Assembly: GCA_047975195.1 (NCBI GenBank)
Contig: JBKEDB010000001.1
Location: forward strand, 1 to 64,000
Reading direction: 5' to 3'
Origin: Cumulibacter sp047975195
GTDB lineage: Bacteria > Actinomycetota > Actinomycetes > Mycobacteriales > Antricoccaceae
Length of the DNA: 64,000 bases
The position numbers and the translations under genes were made by a program. The notes below the pieces were generated by a model. That model had not been told where the DNA came from and searched no databases. It saw only the letters and a program-made list of their open reading frames with translations. Numbering within the stretch: the stretch's first letter is position 1; every line of letters begins with the position of its first letter. Of the stretch, positions 43,952 through 52,969 are shown piece after piece.

Positions 43952-45391
43952 GTGCGGCTCGTCGAAGCCGACGGCTCCAACGTCGCCGACGCGCTGTTGC
44001 GCGAGCGCACCCTCACCCTCGTTCTGACCTCGCTCGCGCTGTCGGTACTGGTTGCGATCGGATGCCTGCTGCTCGGAATCCCGATCGCCTGGGCACTCGT
44101 GCAGGTCAAGCTACCCGCCCGGGGATTATGGAGCGTGCTCGCTGCACTTCCGCTGGCGATTCCCTCGTACGTCACCGCATTCACCTGGCTGTCAACCTGG
44201 CCGGGATTGAACGGCTTCTGGCCGCTGGTCGCGATCATGGTGTTGGCCTGCACGCCGTACGTCACGCTGCCGGTGGCTGCGGCGTTCCGCCTAGCCGACC
44301 GTCGCGGAGTTGATGTCGCCCGTACGCTCGGCCGCGGCCCTGCCGGCGCCTTCCGCGCCGCGATGCTCCCGCAGATCGCGCCTGCGGCCCTCGCCGGCGC
44401 CTTGCTGGCTGCGCTCTACACTCTCTCCGATTTCGGCTCCCCCTCGCTGATGCGCGTGCAAACGCTCACCTGGGCGGTCTACGCCGCGTACGAGGGCGGC
44501 TTGAACCGCACCCTGGCGGCTGCGACCGCAGCCGTGCTGGTCGTGCTCGCTCTGCTGTTGGTGATCGCTGAGCGTCTGGTGCGCTCACGCGCGCGACGCG
44601 GTATCAGTCCTGCGGGGCAACTGCTCCGGCCGCCGCTGATATCCACGCTTGGCGCGCGGATCGCCGCAATAACCGGAATGCTAGTCGTTGCGGTGCTGGG
44701 ATTAGGTATCCCGGCGCTGGCCTTGACCCGCCGCGGTCTGGAAAGCCGAGCCACCGAAATCGATTGGCAGCGCCTCGCCGAAAGCACCGGCACCACATTG
44801 GGCCTCAGTCTGGGCGGCGCGGTGCTCGCCGTGGCCCTCGGACTATCGATCGCCGTACTCGCCGCCCGCTACCGGTCCAAGGCGACGGCGGTCTTGGAGT
44901 CCGTCTCCTACCTGGGAAACGGAATGCCCGGTCTCATCGTCGGTCTGTCCCTGGTGTATTTCACGCTCAACGTCATTCCCGGCCTCTATCAGACGGCACT
45001 CGCACTTTGTCTGGCGTACGCGGTGATTTTCTTACCCAAGGCGATTGGTTCGGCGAGGTCCGCGATCGCACAGGTTCCGCCGGCGCTCGAGGATGTCTCA
45101 CGCAGCCTGGGCAGAGGTCCGGGGCGGACCTGGGCGACAGTAACTGCCCGATTGTCGGCGCCGGGGATCGCTGCGGGCGGCCTGTTGGTCGCGGTCACCG
45201 CGATGAAGGAACTGCCCGCGACCCTCATGCTGCTTCCCACCGGGTCCAACACACTCGCTACCGAACTGTGGGGCCACACCACATTGTCCGCCTATGCAAC
45301 TGCCGCGCCGTACGCCATAGCCCTCGTGCTGGTCGCCAGCGTCCCTGCTTACTTCCTATCCAGAGCGGAGCACAATGGATCTCGAGATTGA
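43952..45391 (+). CDS. Iron ABC transporter permease (FbpB-like), first helix cut by in-frame TGA
   Basis: A two-fold repeated permease with about 11 helices and two EAA-type loops (ARTLGRGPAGAFRAAMLPQI and SRSLGRGPGRTWATVTARLS). The longest open frame starts at GTG 43952, without any Shine-Dalgarno site. Upstream in the same frame, codons read RSLLFAGAITAGIGA, then TGA at 43931-43933, then PLVYLIVRLVEA: one continuous membrane helix split by a stop. Either the true protein is cut at helix 1, or the TGA is a mutation or error. The ATP-binding gene follows with an overlap of 17 bp. The other operon genes look intact. Confidence 0.85.
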   Translation: MRLVEADGSNVADALLRERTLTLVLTSLALSVLVAIGCLLLGIPIAWALVQVKLPARGLWSVLAALPLAIPSYVTAFTWLSTWPGLNGFWPLVAIMVLACTPYVTLPVAAAFRLADRRGVDVARTLGRGPAGAFRAAMLPQIAPAALAGALLAALYTLSDFGSPSLMRVQTLTWAVYAAYEGGLNRTLAAATAAVLVVLALLLVIAERLVRSRARRGISPAGQLLRPPLISTLGARIAAITGMLVVAVLGLGIPALALTRRGLESRATEIDWQRLAESTGTTLGLSLGGAVLAVALGLSIAVLAARYRSKATAVLESVSYLGNGMPGLIVGLSLVYFTLNVIPGLYQTALALCLAYAVIFLPKAIGSARSAIAQVPPALEDVSRSLGRGPGRTWATVTARLSAPGIAAGGLLVAVTAMKELPATLMLLPTGSNTLATELWGHTTLSAYATAAPYAIALVLVASVPAYFLSRAEHNGSRD

Positions 45392-46433
45392 GAACCTCAA
45401 CGCCTGGCACACTGCCCGCGGGCAACGAGCGGCGACCCTGATGGACGTCGCCTTCAACATTCCCGCGGGCGAATTGGGCGCGGTGCTCGGACCCAGCGGC
45501 AGCGGGAAGACCACCCTGCTGCGCGTGATCGCCGGCCTACACCGCGATGCATCCGGCAGTATCCGACTAGGCGACACCCGCCTCGACGGGACGGCTCCGC
45601 AGCATCGAAAGATCGGCCTGGTTCCCCAGGACGGCGCACTGTTCGGACATCTGAGCGTCGTACAGAACATTGAATTCGGCCTGCCGCGCGCGCAACGTCG
45701 CGGCCGACGCACCGCTGACATGCTCGATCTGCTGAGTTTGCGTCCGTACGCCGACCGGCTGCCGCACCAACTCTCCGGCGGGCAGGCGCAACGCGTCGCG
45801 GTCGCCCGCGCGCTGGCTCCCGGACCGCGGCTCGTACTACTGGACGAGCCATTCTCCGCCCTCGACGCGGCGCTACGTAGCGAGGTGGGTGACGGCGTAC
45901 GCAATGCACTGGCCGACACCGGAACCACTGCCCTGCTAGTGACGCACGATCAAAGCGAAGCGCTGTCGCTGTCCCGTCAACTCATCGTCATAGATGCCGG
46001 TCGGGTTCGGCAGACCGGCGCACCTGAGGAGGTCTACGCGCATCCCACCGACCTGTGGACCGGGCAGTTCCTCGGCGATGCCAATACCTTGGATGCCATC
46101 AGCGACGGAACCGTCGCGCAGACCGCGATCGGCCCGCTCCATCATCAGCCGGTCCACAGTGGACCAGTCACGGTGCTGATCCGCCCAGAACAGGTCAGTC
46201 TGGTCGCCGGCTCAGACGGGGCGAGGGTGCGATCAACGCGCTACTTCGGTCACGACTGTCTGGTGAGCGTCGAACTAGACGCTGGCGGCACAATTCTGGC
46301 CCGCAGTACGAGCGGACAGTTGCCCGCAGCGGGCGCTCGCGTCGCGATTACCGTGAACGGCCTAGCGCGGGCATACCGCAAGGCTGATTCGCAGACAGCG
46401 CCCGAGGAATCGAGCGACGACGTCACCACCTGA
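45375..46433 (+). CDS. Iron ABC transporter ATP-binding protein (FbpC-like)
   Basis: A 352-aa ATPase that energises the permease. Walker A is GPSGSGKTT (39-47), the signature LSGGQAQRVAVARAL, Walker B LVLLDEPFSALD and the switch histidine in LLVTHDQSEAL. A C-terminal regulatory TOBE-like domain begins near VTVLIRPEQVSLV. It overlaps the permease gene by 17 bp. A hairpin at 46503-46538 closes the operon. Confidence 0.93.
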   Translation: MDLEIENLNAWHTARGQRAATLMDVAFNIPAGELGAVLGPSGSGKTTLLRVIAGLHRDASGSIRLGDTRLDGTAPQHRKIGLVPQDGALFGHLSVVQNIEFGLPRAQRRGRRTADMLDLLSLRPYADRLPHQLSGGQAQRVAVARALAPGPRLVLLDEPFSALDAALRSEVGDGVRNALADTGTTALLVTHDQSEALSLSRQLIVIDAGRVRQTGAPEEVYAHPTDLWTGQFLGDANTLDAISDGTVAQTAIGPLHHQPVHSGPVTVLIRPEQVSLVAGSDGARVRSTRYFGHDCLVSVELDAGGTILARSTSGQLPAAGARVAITVNGLARAYRKADSQTAPEESSDDVTT

Positions 46434-46502
46434 GCTGCCCGAACTTTTGCCGGCACGGGATTCATGATTGGGAACGCCGACTAGCCTCGACGCCTGATGT
46501 AA

Positions 46503-46538
46503 GCATCGACGGTGGGGAACTTTCCCCGCGCTCGATGC
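46503..46538. terminator. Bidirectional hairpin between fbpC-like and ligase genes
   Basis: GCATCGA (46503-46509) pairs with TCGATGC (46532-46538); an inner GTGGGGA/TCCCCGC stem (one G-T pair) closes around a small loop. It lies between convergent genes. Confidence 0.65.
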
Positions 46539-46592
46539 GCTGCCCCGCGCTCGCAGCTCCTGCCCGCCTCGGGTGCGCGCGGAGCGCATCCA

Positions 46593-48176
46593 CTAGCCGA
46601 ACGCCTTGCGCTGCTCCTCACGCAACAGGAACTTCTGCACCTTGCCACTCGCGTTCCGCGGTAGCGCATCGGTGATCACCACCGCGGACGGCTTCTTATA
46701 AGAGGCGATGCGCTGACGACACCAATCGATGATCTCGTCCTCACCCGGCGCGTCGGCCTGATCGACCGGCACGATGTACGCCACCGGCGTCTCCACCCAC
46801 TTCGGGTGTGGGCGCGCCACGACCGTCACCTCGGACACCTTGGGGTGCGCATCGATGGCCGCCTCAACCTCGGCGCAGTAGATGTTCTCGCCACCGGAGA
46901 TGATCATGTCTTTCGCGCGATCGACGACCTTGATGAAGCCGTCCTCATCCATCACACACAAGTCCCCGGAGTGGAACCAGCCTCCACGGAACGCCTCCGC
47001 AGTCGCCTCAGGGTTGCGCCAGTACTCCCGCATAACGGTGGGCCCGCGGTAGACGATCTCCCCCACCTCGCCCTGCGGTACGTCGTTCATCTGCTCGTCA
47101 ACGAGGCGCGCTTCGACCATGGGGACGGGCTGACCCACCGTGCCCATCTTGCGGACGGCATCCTCGCCGCGCAGCACGCAGGTCACCGAACTCATCTCGG
47201 TCTGGCCGAACATATTGAAGTTCGGTACACCGGGAAAGGCATCGGCCATCGCCTGGAGCACCGATGGCGGTGCTATTGAGGCACCCCAGGAAATCCGGCG
47301 CAGCGACGTCGAGCGCTCAGTCACGTTCGGGACCTCGCAGATTTCCTTCCACTGCGTCGGCACGAAGTAGCAGGACGTGACGTGGTCCTTCTCGAAATGC
47401 TGGACGACATCCTCGGCCGAGAAGTTTCCCGATGCCATCAGGATCGTGTGACCGCCAGCCATGACGTAGTTCAAAATGCCGTTCAGTCCGCCGATGTGGA
47501 ACAACGGGAGACCGGAGAGCCAGACCTCACCCTCAGGTTCGATGCGCTGGCCCACCATCGAATTCATCGAGTTCATCATGAGGTTGAAGTGCGTGATGAC
47601 CGCACCCTTGGGCCGCCCCGTAGTCCCTGATGTATACATCAAGAACGCAGGCTCGTGCTCGTTGACATCCACGCCGAGATCACTACCGCCATCGGACAAA
47701 ATGCCCTCGTACACCAGCGCATCGAACTCGGCGTGACGGCCTCCGCAGACGACGAACGTGACGTTCGATTCCAGCGACTCGCGGACTTTAGCGGCGTCTT
47801 CGACGAGCGGGTCGTCGGCGATCAGCACGCTCGAGCCGGAGTTCTCTACGACGTACTGCGCTTCGGGGGCAGCGAGGCGGAAGTTGACCGGTACGGCGAT
47901 CGCACCCAAACGCACGACGGCGAAGTACGACTCGATCACTTCTACGCGGTTCTGCATGAAAACGGCGACGCGGTCACCGGGCTGCACCCCAAGATCACGC
48001 AGTCCGCGCGCGAGCCGAGACACGCGCGCGTCTAGCTCGCCATACGTCAAGTCGGAGTCCTGATACGTCAGGGCCGGGCGCTCGGGGGCTTTGCGTGCCC
48101 ACCGGGCCATCTGCTCGCCCAAAGACATGCGTCGCGATCCGGCTACCGCCGCTATGTCAGACATTTTCGTCTCCAA
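46593..48176 (-). CDS. Long-chain-fatty-acid-CoA ligase type (FadD-like)
   Basis: A 527-aa ANL enzyme. P-loop MYTSGTTGRPKGAVITH, adenine site NFNMFGQTEMSSVT, hinge aspartate in FHSGDLCVMDEDGFIKVVDR followed by AKDMIISGGENIY, and the catalytic lysine in RNASGKVQKFLLRE. The pattern is nearest to actinobacterial FadD/medium- to long-chain or aromatic acid ligases. The N-terminus METKMSD contains a second Met which could be the start. It is monocistronic; the upstream inverted repeat at 48298-48408 may hold its operator. Confidence 0.9.
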   Translation of the reverse strand: METKMSDIAAVAGSRRMSLGEQMARWARKAPERPALTYQDSDLTYGELDARVSRLARGLRDLGVQPGDRVAVFMQNRVEVIESYFAVVRLGAIAVPVNFRLAAPEAQYVVENSGSSVLIADDPLVEDAAKVRESLESNVTFVVCGGRHAEFDALVYEGILSDGGSDLGVDVNEHEPAFLMYTSGTTGRPKGAVITHFNLMMNSMNSMVGQRIEPEGEVWLSGLPLFHIGGLNGILNYVMAGGHTILMASGNFSAEDVVQHFEKDHVTSCYFVPTQWKEICEVPNVTERSTSLRRISWGASIAPPSVLQAMADAFPGVPNFNMFGQTEMSSVTCVLRGEDAVRKMGTVGQPVPMVEARLVDEQMNDVPQGEVGEIVYRGPTVMREYWRNPEATAEAFRGGWFHSGDLCVMDEDGFIKVVDRAKDMIISGGENIYCAEVEAAIDAHPKVSEVTVVARPHPKWVETPVAYIVPVDQADAPGEDEIIDWCRQRIASYKKPSAVVITDALPRNASGKVQKFLLREEQRKAFG

Positions 48177-48464
48177 ACTCGATCAACTTCCCTGCCACCG
48201 CGTTCCGGGTCTGCAGTAGTAATCCCACGGCGAAGCCAGACGGCCAGTCGGGTCACCGACCCGAGATATCGCCTGCGTAGACACTCGAACGAACTGTGAA
48301 CGATTGATCAACACCTACGCGGCTCTCGAAGCGGGCGCGCAATCGCGTGCACGCTGACTTCACGTGCCCCGGAGCGGCGTAAGACCCGAGGTCAATGATC
48401 AATCGTTCAGTTCCAGGCTACCAGTCCGCCGCGAGCGCGCGATCCCTCGCGCCAAGGGTGATTC
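48177..48464. other. Intergenic region between ligase and MBL genes
   Basis: No gene is seen. It holds the promoter of the ligase gene and an inverted repeat described separately. A short GGGTCACCGACCC palindrome lies at 48250-48262. Confidence 0.5.
48298..48408. promoter_or_regulatory. 13-bp inverted repeat, possible operator pair
   Basis: GAACGATTGATCA (48298-48310) recurs as its exact inverse TGATCAATCGTTC (48396-48408), 85 bp apart. Each arm contains the near-palindrome ATTGATCA. The distance is about eight helical turns, fitting two binding sites for one dimeric regulator upstream of the FadD-like gene. Confidence 0.45.
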
Positions 48465-49124
48465 TCACGCCGAAAAGCCACCTGCAGTCACCGTTCGCGG
48501 GCGGTGATCGCGCAGGTCGTGGACCGCGGTAGGGCTCATCGCGTCCACCCGCCCGGCCATGAGTCCCCAGCCACGTTCGTTGAGCAGGGCGTTGTGAATC
48601 CCGAAGCCAAGCGGTGCGGCAAGTTCCCGCGCGAAGTCGATGTGCTCCTTGAGTGCGGCCCAGGGACCCATCGCGGGCATCGCGACGACGTCGACACCGG
48701 GCGGGCACGCGGCAAGCGAGTCTCCTGGATGGAAGAAGGTCGGCTCGCCCTCGGCCTTCAACAACAGCCCGATGTTGCCAATAGTGGGAATATCGCGATG
48801 GATAATGGCGTGATCTCCGCCGACAGCTTCAATGGTGACGGAGCCGATCGCCGTCGTTCCGCCCGCCGACAGCGGCTCGCTGCGTGCCAGCTCCACGACG
48901 CGGGACACGCTGGGCTCGACGATGACCCGGACGTCCGGGTTCGCCTCGAGCAGAGCCGGTACGTGCACGGGATCGATGTGGTCGGGGTGTTGGTGCGTGA
49001 CGAGTACGGCGTCCAAACCTTCGAGCGAGTGCCAGCCGGCACTGAACGCACCGGGATCGATGAGGATGCGGACGCCCGCACTCTCAACGAGTACGGCGGA
49101 ATGTCCGAGATGGGTGATCTGCAT
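48465..49124 (-). CDS. MBL-fold protein, UlaG-like
   Basis: A 219-aa metallo-hydrolase. It starts MQITHLGHSAVLVESAGVRI, the UlaG-like N-terminus, and has the metal motif THQHPDHIDPVH, an aspartate in FFHPGDSLA and a late histidine in FGIHNALLNERG. UlaG acts on ascorbate 6-phosphate lactone; most relatives have unknown substrates. The internal ATG at 49124 is used because the fold begins there. It is separated by 76 bp from the broken VOC gene upstream. Confidence 0.85.
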   Translation of the reverse strand: MQITHLGHSAVLVESAGVRILIDPGAFSAGWHSLEGLDAVLVTHQHPDHIDPVHVPALLEANPDVRVIVEPSVSRVVELARSEPLSAGGTTAIGSVTIEAVGGDHAIIHRDIPTIGNIGLLLKAEGEPTFFHPGDSLAACPPGVDVVAMPAMGPWAALKEHIDFARELAAPLGFGIHNALLNERGWGLMAGRVDAMSPTAVHDLRDHRPRTVTAGGFSA

Positions 49125-49200
49125 GGCGTTAACGTAGCGCTCCGACGTCAAGGCCGTCGAGCAGCGTCCGGGCCGGGCTACCGCAACGCCTCAAACCTGG

Positions 49201-49611
49201 CTACTCGCGATCGTTCATGGCGAAGCCCCACTGGGTACCGAACTTGTCGGTCAGGTCTCCGTAGACATCGCCCCAGAACTGCTTCGCGAGCGGCGTGCCG
49301 ATCGCCCCGCCCTCGGCAAGTCACGCGAACTGTCGCTCCAACTCGCCCTGGTCGTCACCCCACACCATGATGCTGGAGCCGCCGCGGACCACCGTGTCGC
49401 CTGGTTTCGTCGAGTCGTCGCCCATCAGCGTCCAGCCAGCGGCGGTCGTTAGCTGAGCGTGCAACAGTGCGTCCGAGGGGAATCCGGCGTCTGCGCCCAT
49501 CGGGCCGAACTCGTTGAGCGACAACTCCCCGCCGAACACGGTCCGGTAGAACTCAAACGCCGCCCGCGCCTGGCCGTTGAATACCAACGTGGGGCTCACC
49601 TGAATGGTCAT
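49201..49611 (-). pseudogene. VOC (PhnB-like) protein with in-frame TGA
   Basis: The frame from ATG 49611 encodes the PhnB/glyoxalase fold (SPTLVFNGQARAAFEFYRTV, then FGGELSLNEFGPMG). TGA at 49321-49323 stops it after GELERQFA. Reading on in the same frame gives LAEGGAIGTPLAKQFWGDVY then GDLTDKFGTQWGF, the exact family ending, with a TAG at 49201. The stop fits a CGA to TGA change. Full length would be about 136 aa. As read, the last strand of the fold, with the metal-binding end, is lost. Confidence 0.87.
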
Positions 49612-49739
49612 CGAGACCTCCGATCATTCGATCGTCGTATCTGCCTAGACCAACGATACGAGGAGGGGCGACCCCTCGGAAATCGACGGCACCAGTAGTG
49701 GCACGTGAGCGCCAGTCGCGCCCACGTGCCACCTTCCGG

Positions 49740-50921
49740 CTACTCGCCCTTCGCGGCCTTGGCTGCCGCCAATTCAGCGTCGTACTTCGCTTGCATGTGT
49801 GCGATCGCGTCGAGCTGGCCTTGAGTACCGACATCCCGCAGCGCGGCTGCGCGCTCCGCAGCCTCGGTCGTAGCCTGCGCCTGTCCCTGGAAGTGGGGCA
49901 TCACCTCGCGCGCGAATAGTTCGTACGACTTGAACGTCGCGGCGCGATCGGCCCAGTCCGTTGCGTTCAGCAGGAGCGTGCCGAACCCGCCGGACTGCTT
50001 CTGCAGCGCCTCGATCTGCGCACGGGCCTGCTCCGGCGTACCAATCACCGAGGACGTCGAGGCGAGGATCGTGTCGACCATGTCGTCGACCTCGCTCTCG
50101 GTACCGATTCCCTGCTGCGGGAAGGCCGCGATCTGCTGGAAGTAGTTGAACCAGTGCTTGATGCCCAGGCGCACGTCTTTGCGAGCCTGCTCCTCGGTCT
50201 CGGCGAGATGGAACACGCCGACCAGGCGCCATGCGTCGCGGCTCACGGTTTGGTTATGGGCGGCGGCGCGCTCCTCCACAACGTTCCAGTGGTGCGCCAG
50301 TGCATCGAACCCGTCCTGGGTCAGCGTGGCGCCGACCGAGATCATGCCGAGGCCGTGAGTGCCGGCCAGGCGCGGGCCCGTCGGCGAGACCATCGCGGCG
50401 ACGACCATCTCCAGTTGGTCGGAGTACGGACGCAGGTGTACGTGTGCGTTCACCAGGTTGTGGGTCTTCGTCTGCTTCGTGACGCTTTCCCCGCGCAGCA
50501 GCCGCGCGAGGATTTCGACGTTCTCGCCCAGCAACTCACGGGTATCGGTCGGCGTCAACCCGATCATCGCCGAATCCGATGGCAGCGACCCCGGGCCGAG
50601 GCCCAAGATCACGCGCCCGCGGGTCTGGTGATCTAGCTGGATCATTCGCTCGGCAACCCAGAGGGGGTTGTGGTACGACACCGAGGTGACGCCGGTGCCG
50701 AACCGGATGTGCTTCGTACGTTCCGCGGCTGCGGCGATAAAGATCTCCGGCGACGCGATGATTTCGCTGCCGGCGCTGTGATGTTCACCGATCCAGGCCT
50801 CATCAAATCCGAGGCGGTCCAGATGCACCATCAACTCGAGATCCTGCTCCAGAGCCAACGTCGGGTTGATTCCCGGATCGTGGATCGGAGCCAAGAATGC
50901 GCCAAACTTCAAACGTGACAT
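49740..50921 (-). CDS. LLM flavin monooxygenase, LimB-like
   Basis: A 393-aa bacterial-luciferase family monooxygenase. The N-terminus (KFGAFLAPIHDPGINPTLAL, then LGFDEAWIGEHHSAGSE) followed by SPEIFIAAAAERTKHIRFG and VSYHNPLWVAERM is highly similar in pattern to limonene 1,2-monooxygenase LimB. LimB epoxidises limonene with FMNH2 from a separate reductase. The last 45 residues are a charged, Ala-rich helix not needed for the fold. It is the last gene of a run ADH-SDR-upstream; the gap to the ADH gene is 47 bp. Substrate is inferred to be a terpene or cyclic hydrocarbon only from similarity. Confidence 0.86.
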   Translation of the reverse strand: MSRLKFGAFLAPIHDPGINPTLALEQDLELMVHLDRLGFDEAWIGEHHSAGSEIIASPEIFIAAAAERTKHIRFGTGVTSVSYHNPLWVAERMIQLDHQTRGRVILGLGPGSLPSDSAMIGLTPTDTRELLGENVEILARLLRGESVTKQTKTHNLVNAHVHLRPYSDQLEMVVAAMVSPTGPRLAGTHGLGMISVGATLTQDGFDALAHHWNVVEERAAAHNQTVSRDAWRLVGVFHLAETEEQARKDVRLGIKHWFNYFQQIAAFPQQGIGTESEVDDMVDTILASTSSVIGTPEQARAQIEALQKQSGGFGTLLLNATDWADRAATFKSYELFAREVMPHFQGQAQATTEAAERAAALRDVGTQGQLDAIAHMQAKYDAELAAAKAAKGE

Positions 50922-50968
50922 GCAGATTCCTTACTTGATCGACAACGGCCGCGCAGCGACCTGGTGTG

Positions 50969-52030
50969 TCAGCCCTGCGGGCGGACCAGAATTTTGATGT
51001 GTGCGTCCCGGTTGACCAACAACTCCTCGAATCCGCCGGCGACAACGTCATCCAGCGCGACGATCGAGGAGACCATCCAGGACAAGTCGCCGAGCGTGCC
51101 ATCGGCCAGCAGTTGCAGCGCGAACCCGAAGTCCCGCGGACCGTAGCCAAGTGCGCCGGTGAACGTCGCTTCGGTACCGAGCAGAACCATGGGGTTGAAT
51201 TCGGTCGGCCGCTCCCACGCAGACACGCTGACGAAGGTTCCGCCGCGGCGGATGACCGAGTATGCGGCGGCAAACGAGGCGTCGGCACCGGCAGCGTCGA
51301 AGGACACATCCGCGCCTCGACCACCAGTTCGCTCGAGAATGTCCACCACCACGTCGAGGTTTGTGGGGTCGATGACAGCATCAGCGCAGACACGCTCGGC
51401 AGAGGACCGACGCAACGAGTTCGGCTCGACGACGATGAGCCGTCGCACCCCCGCGACCTTCAGCGCCAAGATCGTCATCAGGCCGATCGGCCCAGCGCCA
51501 AACACCACGACGTCGTCACCCGAGCGGACGTTTCCCTGGGCGACAGCGTGAATGCCGACCGCCAGCGGTTCAGTCAGCGCCGCGACCTCGTCGGAGATCC
51601 CGTCGGGGACGACGTGACAGAGGTCCGCGGGGACCACCATGTACGGCGCCATTCCACCGTGCAGCGCCGCCCCCAGGATGCTCAGCACATGACATACGTT
51701 CGGCATACCTTCTCGGCACGAATGGCACTGTCCACAACCCCGCAAGGCCTCGACGACGATGCGCTGGCCGACCTCGAAGCCGGTGACGCCCTCGCCGAGT
51801 TCCGTGATAGTTCCAAGATTTTCGTGCCCCATGGTGACCGGGCCGCTGATCCCCGTGTGGGGGTGGGGTTCATCTATCGGCCGAGCGGTGCCGCCGACGT
51901 ACTGATGTAGGTCCGAACCGCAGATACCGCAATACGTGACCGCCATCTTGATCCAGCCGGGCCGAACCTCTGGCTCGGCGACCTCCTGGAGGCGCAGGTC
52001 CTTGACTCCGAAGTACTGCAATGCCTTCAC
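50969..52030 (-). CDS. Zinc-dependent alcohol dehydrogenase (butanediol/threonine-DH type)
   Basis: A 353-aa MDR protein. Catalytic zinc ligands are in VTYCGICGSDLHQY and MGHENLGTI, the structural zinc cysteines in GCGQCHSCREGMPNVC, and the cofactor motif is VVVFGAGPIGLMTILALKVA. The GTG at 52030 overlaps the SDR stop by four bases (GTGA), showing an operon. The order of steps would be oxidation of an alcohol or diol made from the product of the LimB-like enzyme; this is inference. Confidence 0.9.
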   Translation of the reverse strand: MKALQYFGVKDLRLQEVAEPEVRPGWIKMAVTYCGICGSDLHQYVGGTARPIDEPHPHTGISGPVTMGHENLGTITELGEGVTGFEVGQRIVVEALRGCGQCHSCREGMPNVCHVLSILGAALHGGMAPYMVVPADLCHVVPDGISDEVAALTEPLAVGIHAVAQGNVRSGDDVVVFGAGPIGLMTILALKVAGVRRLIVVEPNSLRRSSAERVCADAVIDPTNLDVVVDILERTGGRGADVSFDAAGADASFAAAYSVIRRGGTFVSVSAWERPTEFNPMVLLGTEATFTGALGYGPRDFGFALQLLADGTLGDLSWMVSSIVALDDVVAGGFEELLVNRDAHIKILVRPQG

Positions 52031-52833
52031 AGCGACTGCAACTTTTCGAACTCTTCGGGTGTCAATGCGACGGCGGCTGCCATCACGTTCGGATAGCGCT
52101 GTAGATGGCCGCCACCGTTGACATCCAACGTGTCGCCGGTCGTCCAGTCGGCCATCGACGAGCACAAGAAGAGGGCTGTTGAGGCGATATCCTCGGGGCG
52201 CCCGTTACGCCGCAGCGGCGTGTTATCGGTGAACTCCTCCTGTACGCCGGGGATTGCGCGCAGTGTGTTCGTCAGCGGGGTATCGATCAGCCCGGGAGAG
52301 ATCGTGTTGACCCGGATCCCGTCCGCAGCTAGCTCGAGAGCAGCGACCTCAGCAAGGGCAGTAAGCCCGCGCTTGGCAGCGCTGTAGACGCCATACCCCG
52401 CTGCCGTCTGACGTGCGTTCAGCGATGCGATATTGACGATCGATCCACTGGCTGACATCGCCCGCGCCGCGTGCTTCATCACCAGGAACGACCCGGTCAG
52501 GCAGATGTCGATGACGTTCTGCCAGTCGGCCAGTTCGATATCCCGAATCGCACCGAGGTGCCCGATGCCGGCGCAGCTCACCACCGAATCAAGCCGCGCC
52601 TCCTTCTCGATGACCGCCGCGAACAACGCTTGGACGTCGGCCTCGCTGGTGACGTCGACGCGCTGCGACCAGGCCTGCGGGAGCGATGCAGCGCGCTCGG
52701 CCGCTGCCGCTTCATTGAGATCGGCAATCACGACCCTCGCGCCCTCAGCGGCGAAGGCCTGCGCGCTTGCCCAGCCGATTCCAGAGGCGCCCCCGACTAT
52801 CAGCGCGACCGTATCGCGGAGTCCCAGATCCAT
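52027..52833 (-). CDS. Short-chain dehydrogenase/reductase
   Basis: A classical SDR of about 268 aa from ATG 52833. Cofactor motif ALIVGGASGIGWASAQAF, CAG motif in VVSCAGIGHL, catalytic Ser in IVNIASLNAR, and YSAAKRG with the tyrosine-lysine pair. A further in-frame ATG six codons upstream (52851) is possible, as no strong ribosome site marks the start. It is the first gene of the set divergent from the IclR regulator. Role likely in the alcohol/ketone step of the same pathway. Confidence 0.87.
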   Translation of the reverse strand: MDLGLRDTVALIVGGASGIGWASAQAFAAEGARVVIADLNEAAAAERAASLPQAWSQRVDVTSEADVQALFAAVIEKEARLDSVVSCAGIGHLGAIRDIELADWQNVIDICLTGSFLVMKHAARAMSASGSIVNIASLNARQTAAGYGVYSAAKRGLTALAEVAALELAADGIRVNTISPGLIDTPLTNTLRAIPGVQEEFTDNTPLRRNGRPEDIASTALFLCSSMADWTTGDTLDVNGGGHLQRYPNVMAAAVALTPEEFEKLQSL

Positions 52834-52904
52834 AACTGCACGTCCGATCATGTGGCGAAGTGTGATGTGAGTCAATCTATGGAGTGGCACAGTGCCTGTC
52901 AACA

Positions 52905-52919
52905 TTTACATTTCGTAAA
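52905..52919. promoter_or_regulatory. Palindrome in the SDR-IclR divergent region
   Basis: TTTACATTTCGTAAA is an inverted repeat (TTTAC-N5-GTAAA) midway between the divergent SDR and IclR genes, a likely IclR operator. The AT-rich arms stand out from the surrounding GC-rich sequence. Confidence 0.6.
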
Positions 52920-52969
52920 CGATTCGGCACAGTGGTGCTGGTAACCGTCCGACTCAGACCACACCAGGG

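Noticed and set aside
43930..44313. ATG at 43930 as start of a separate gene
   Set aside because: It is in another frame than the permease, gives an Arg-rich product and has no family match.
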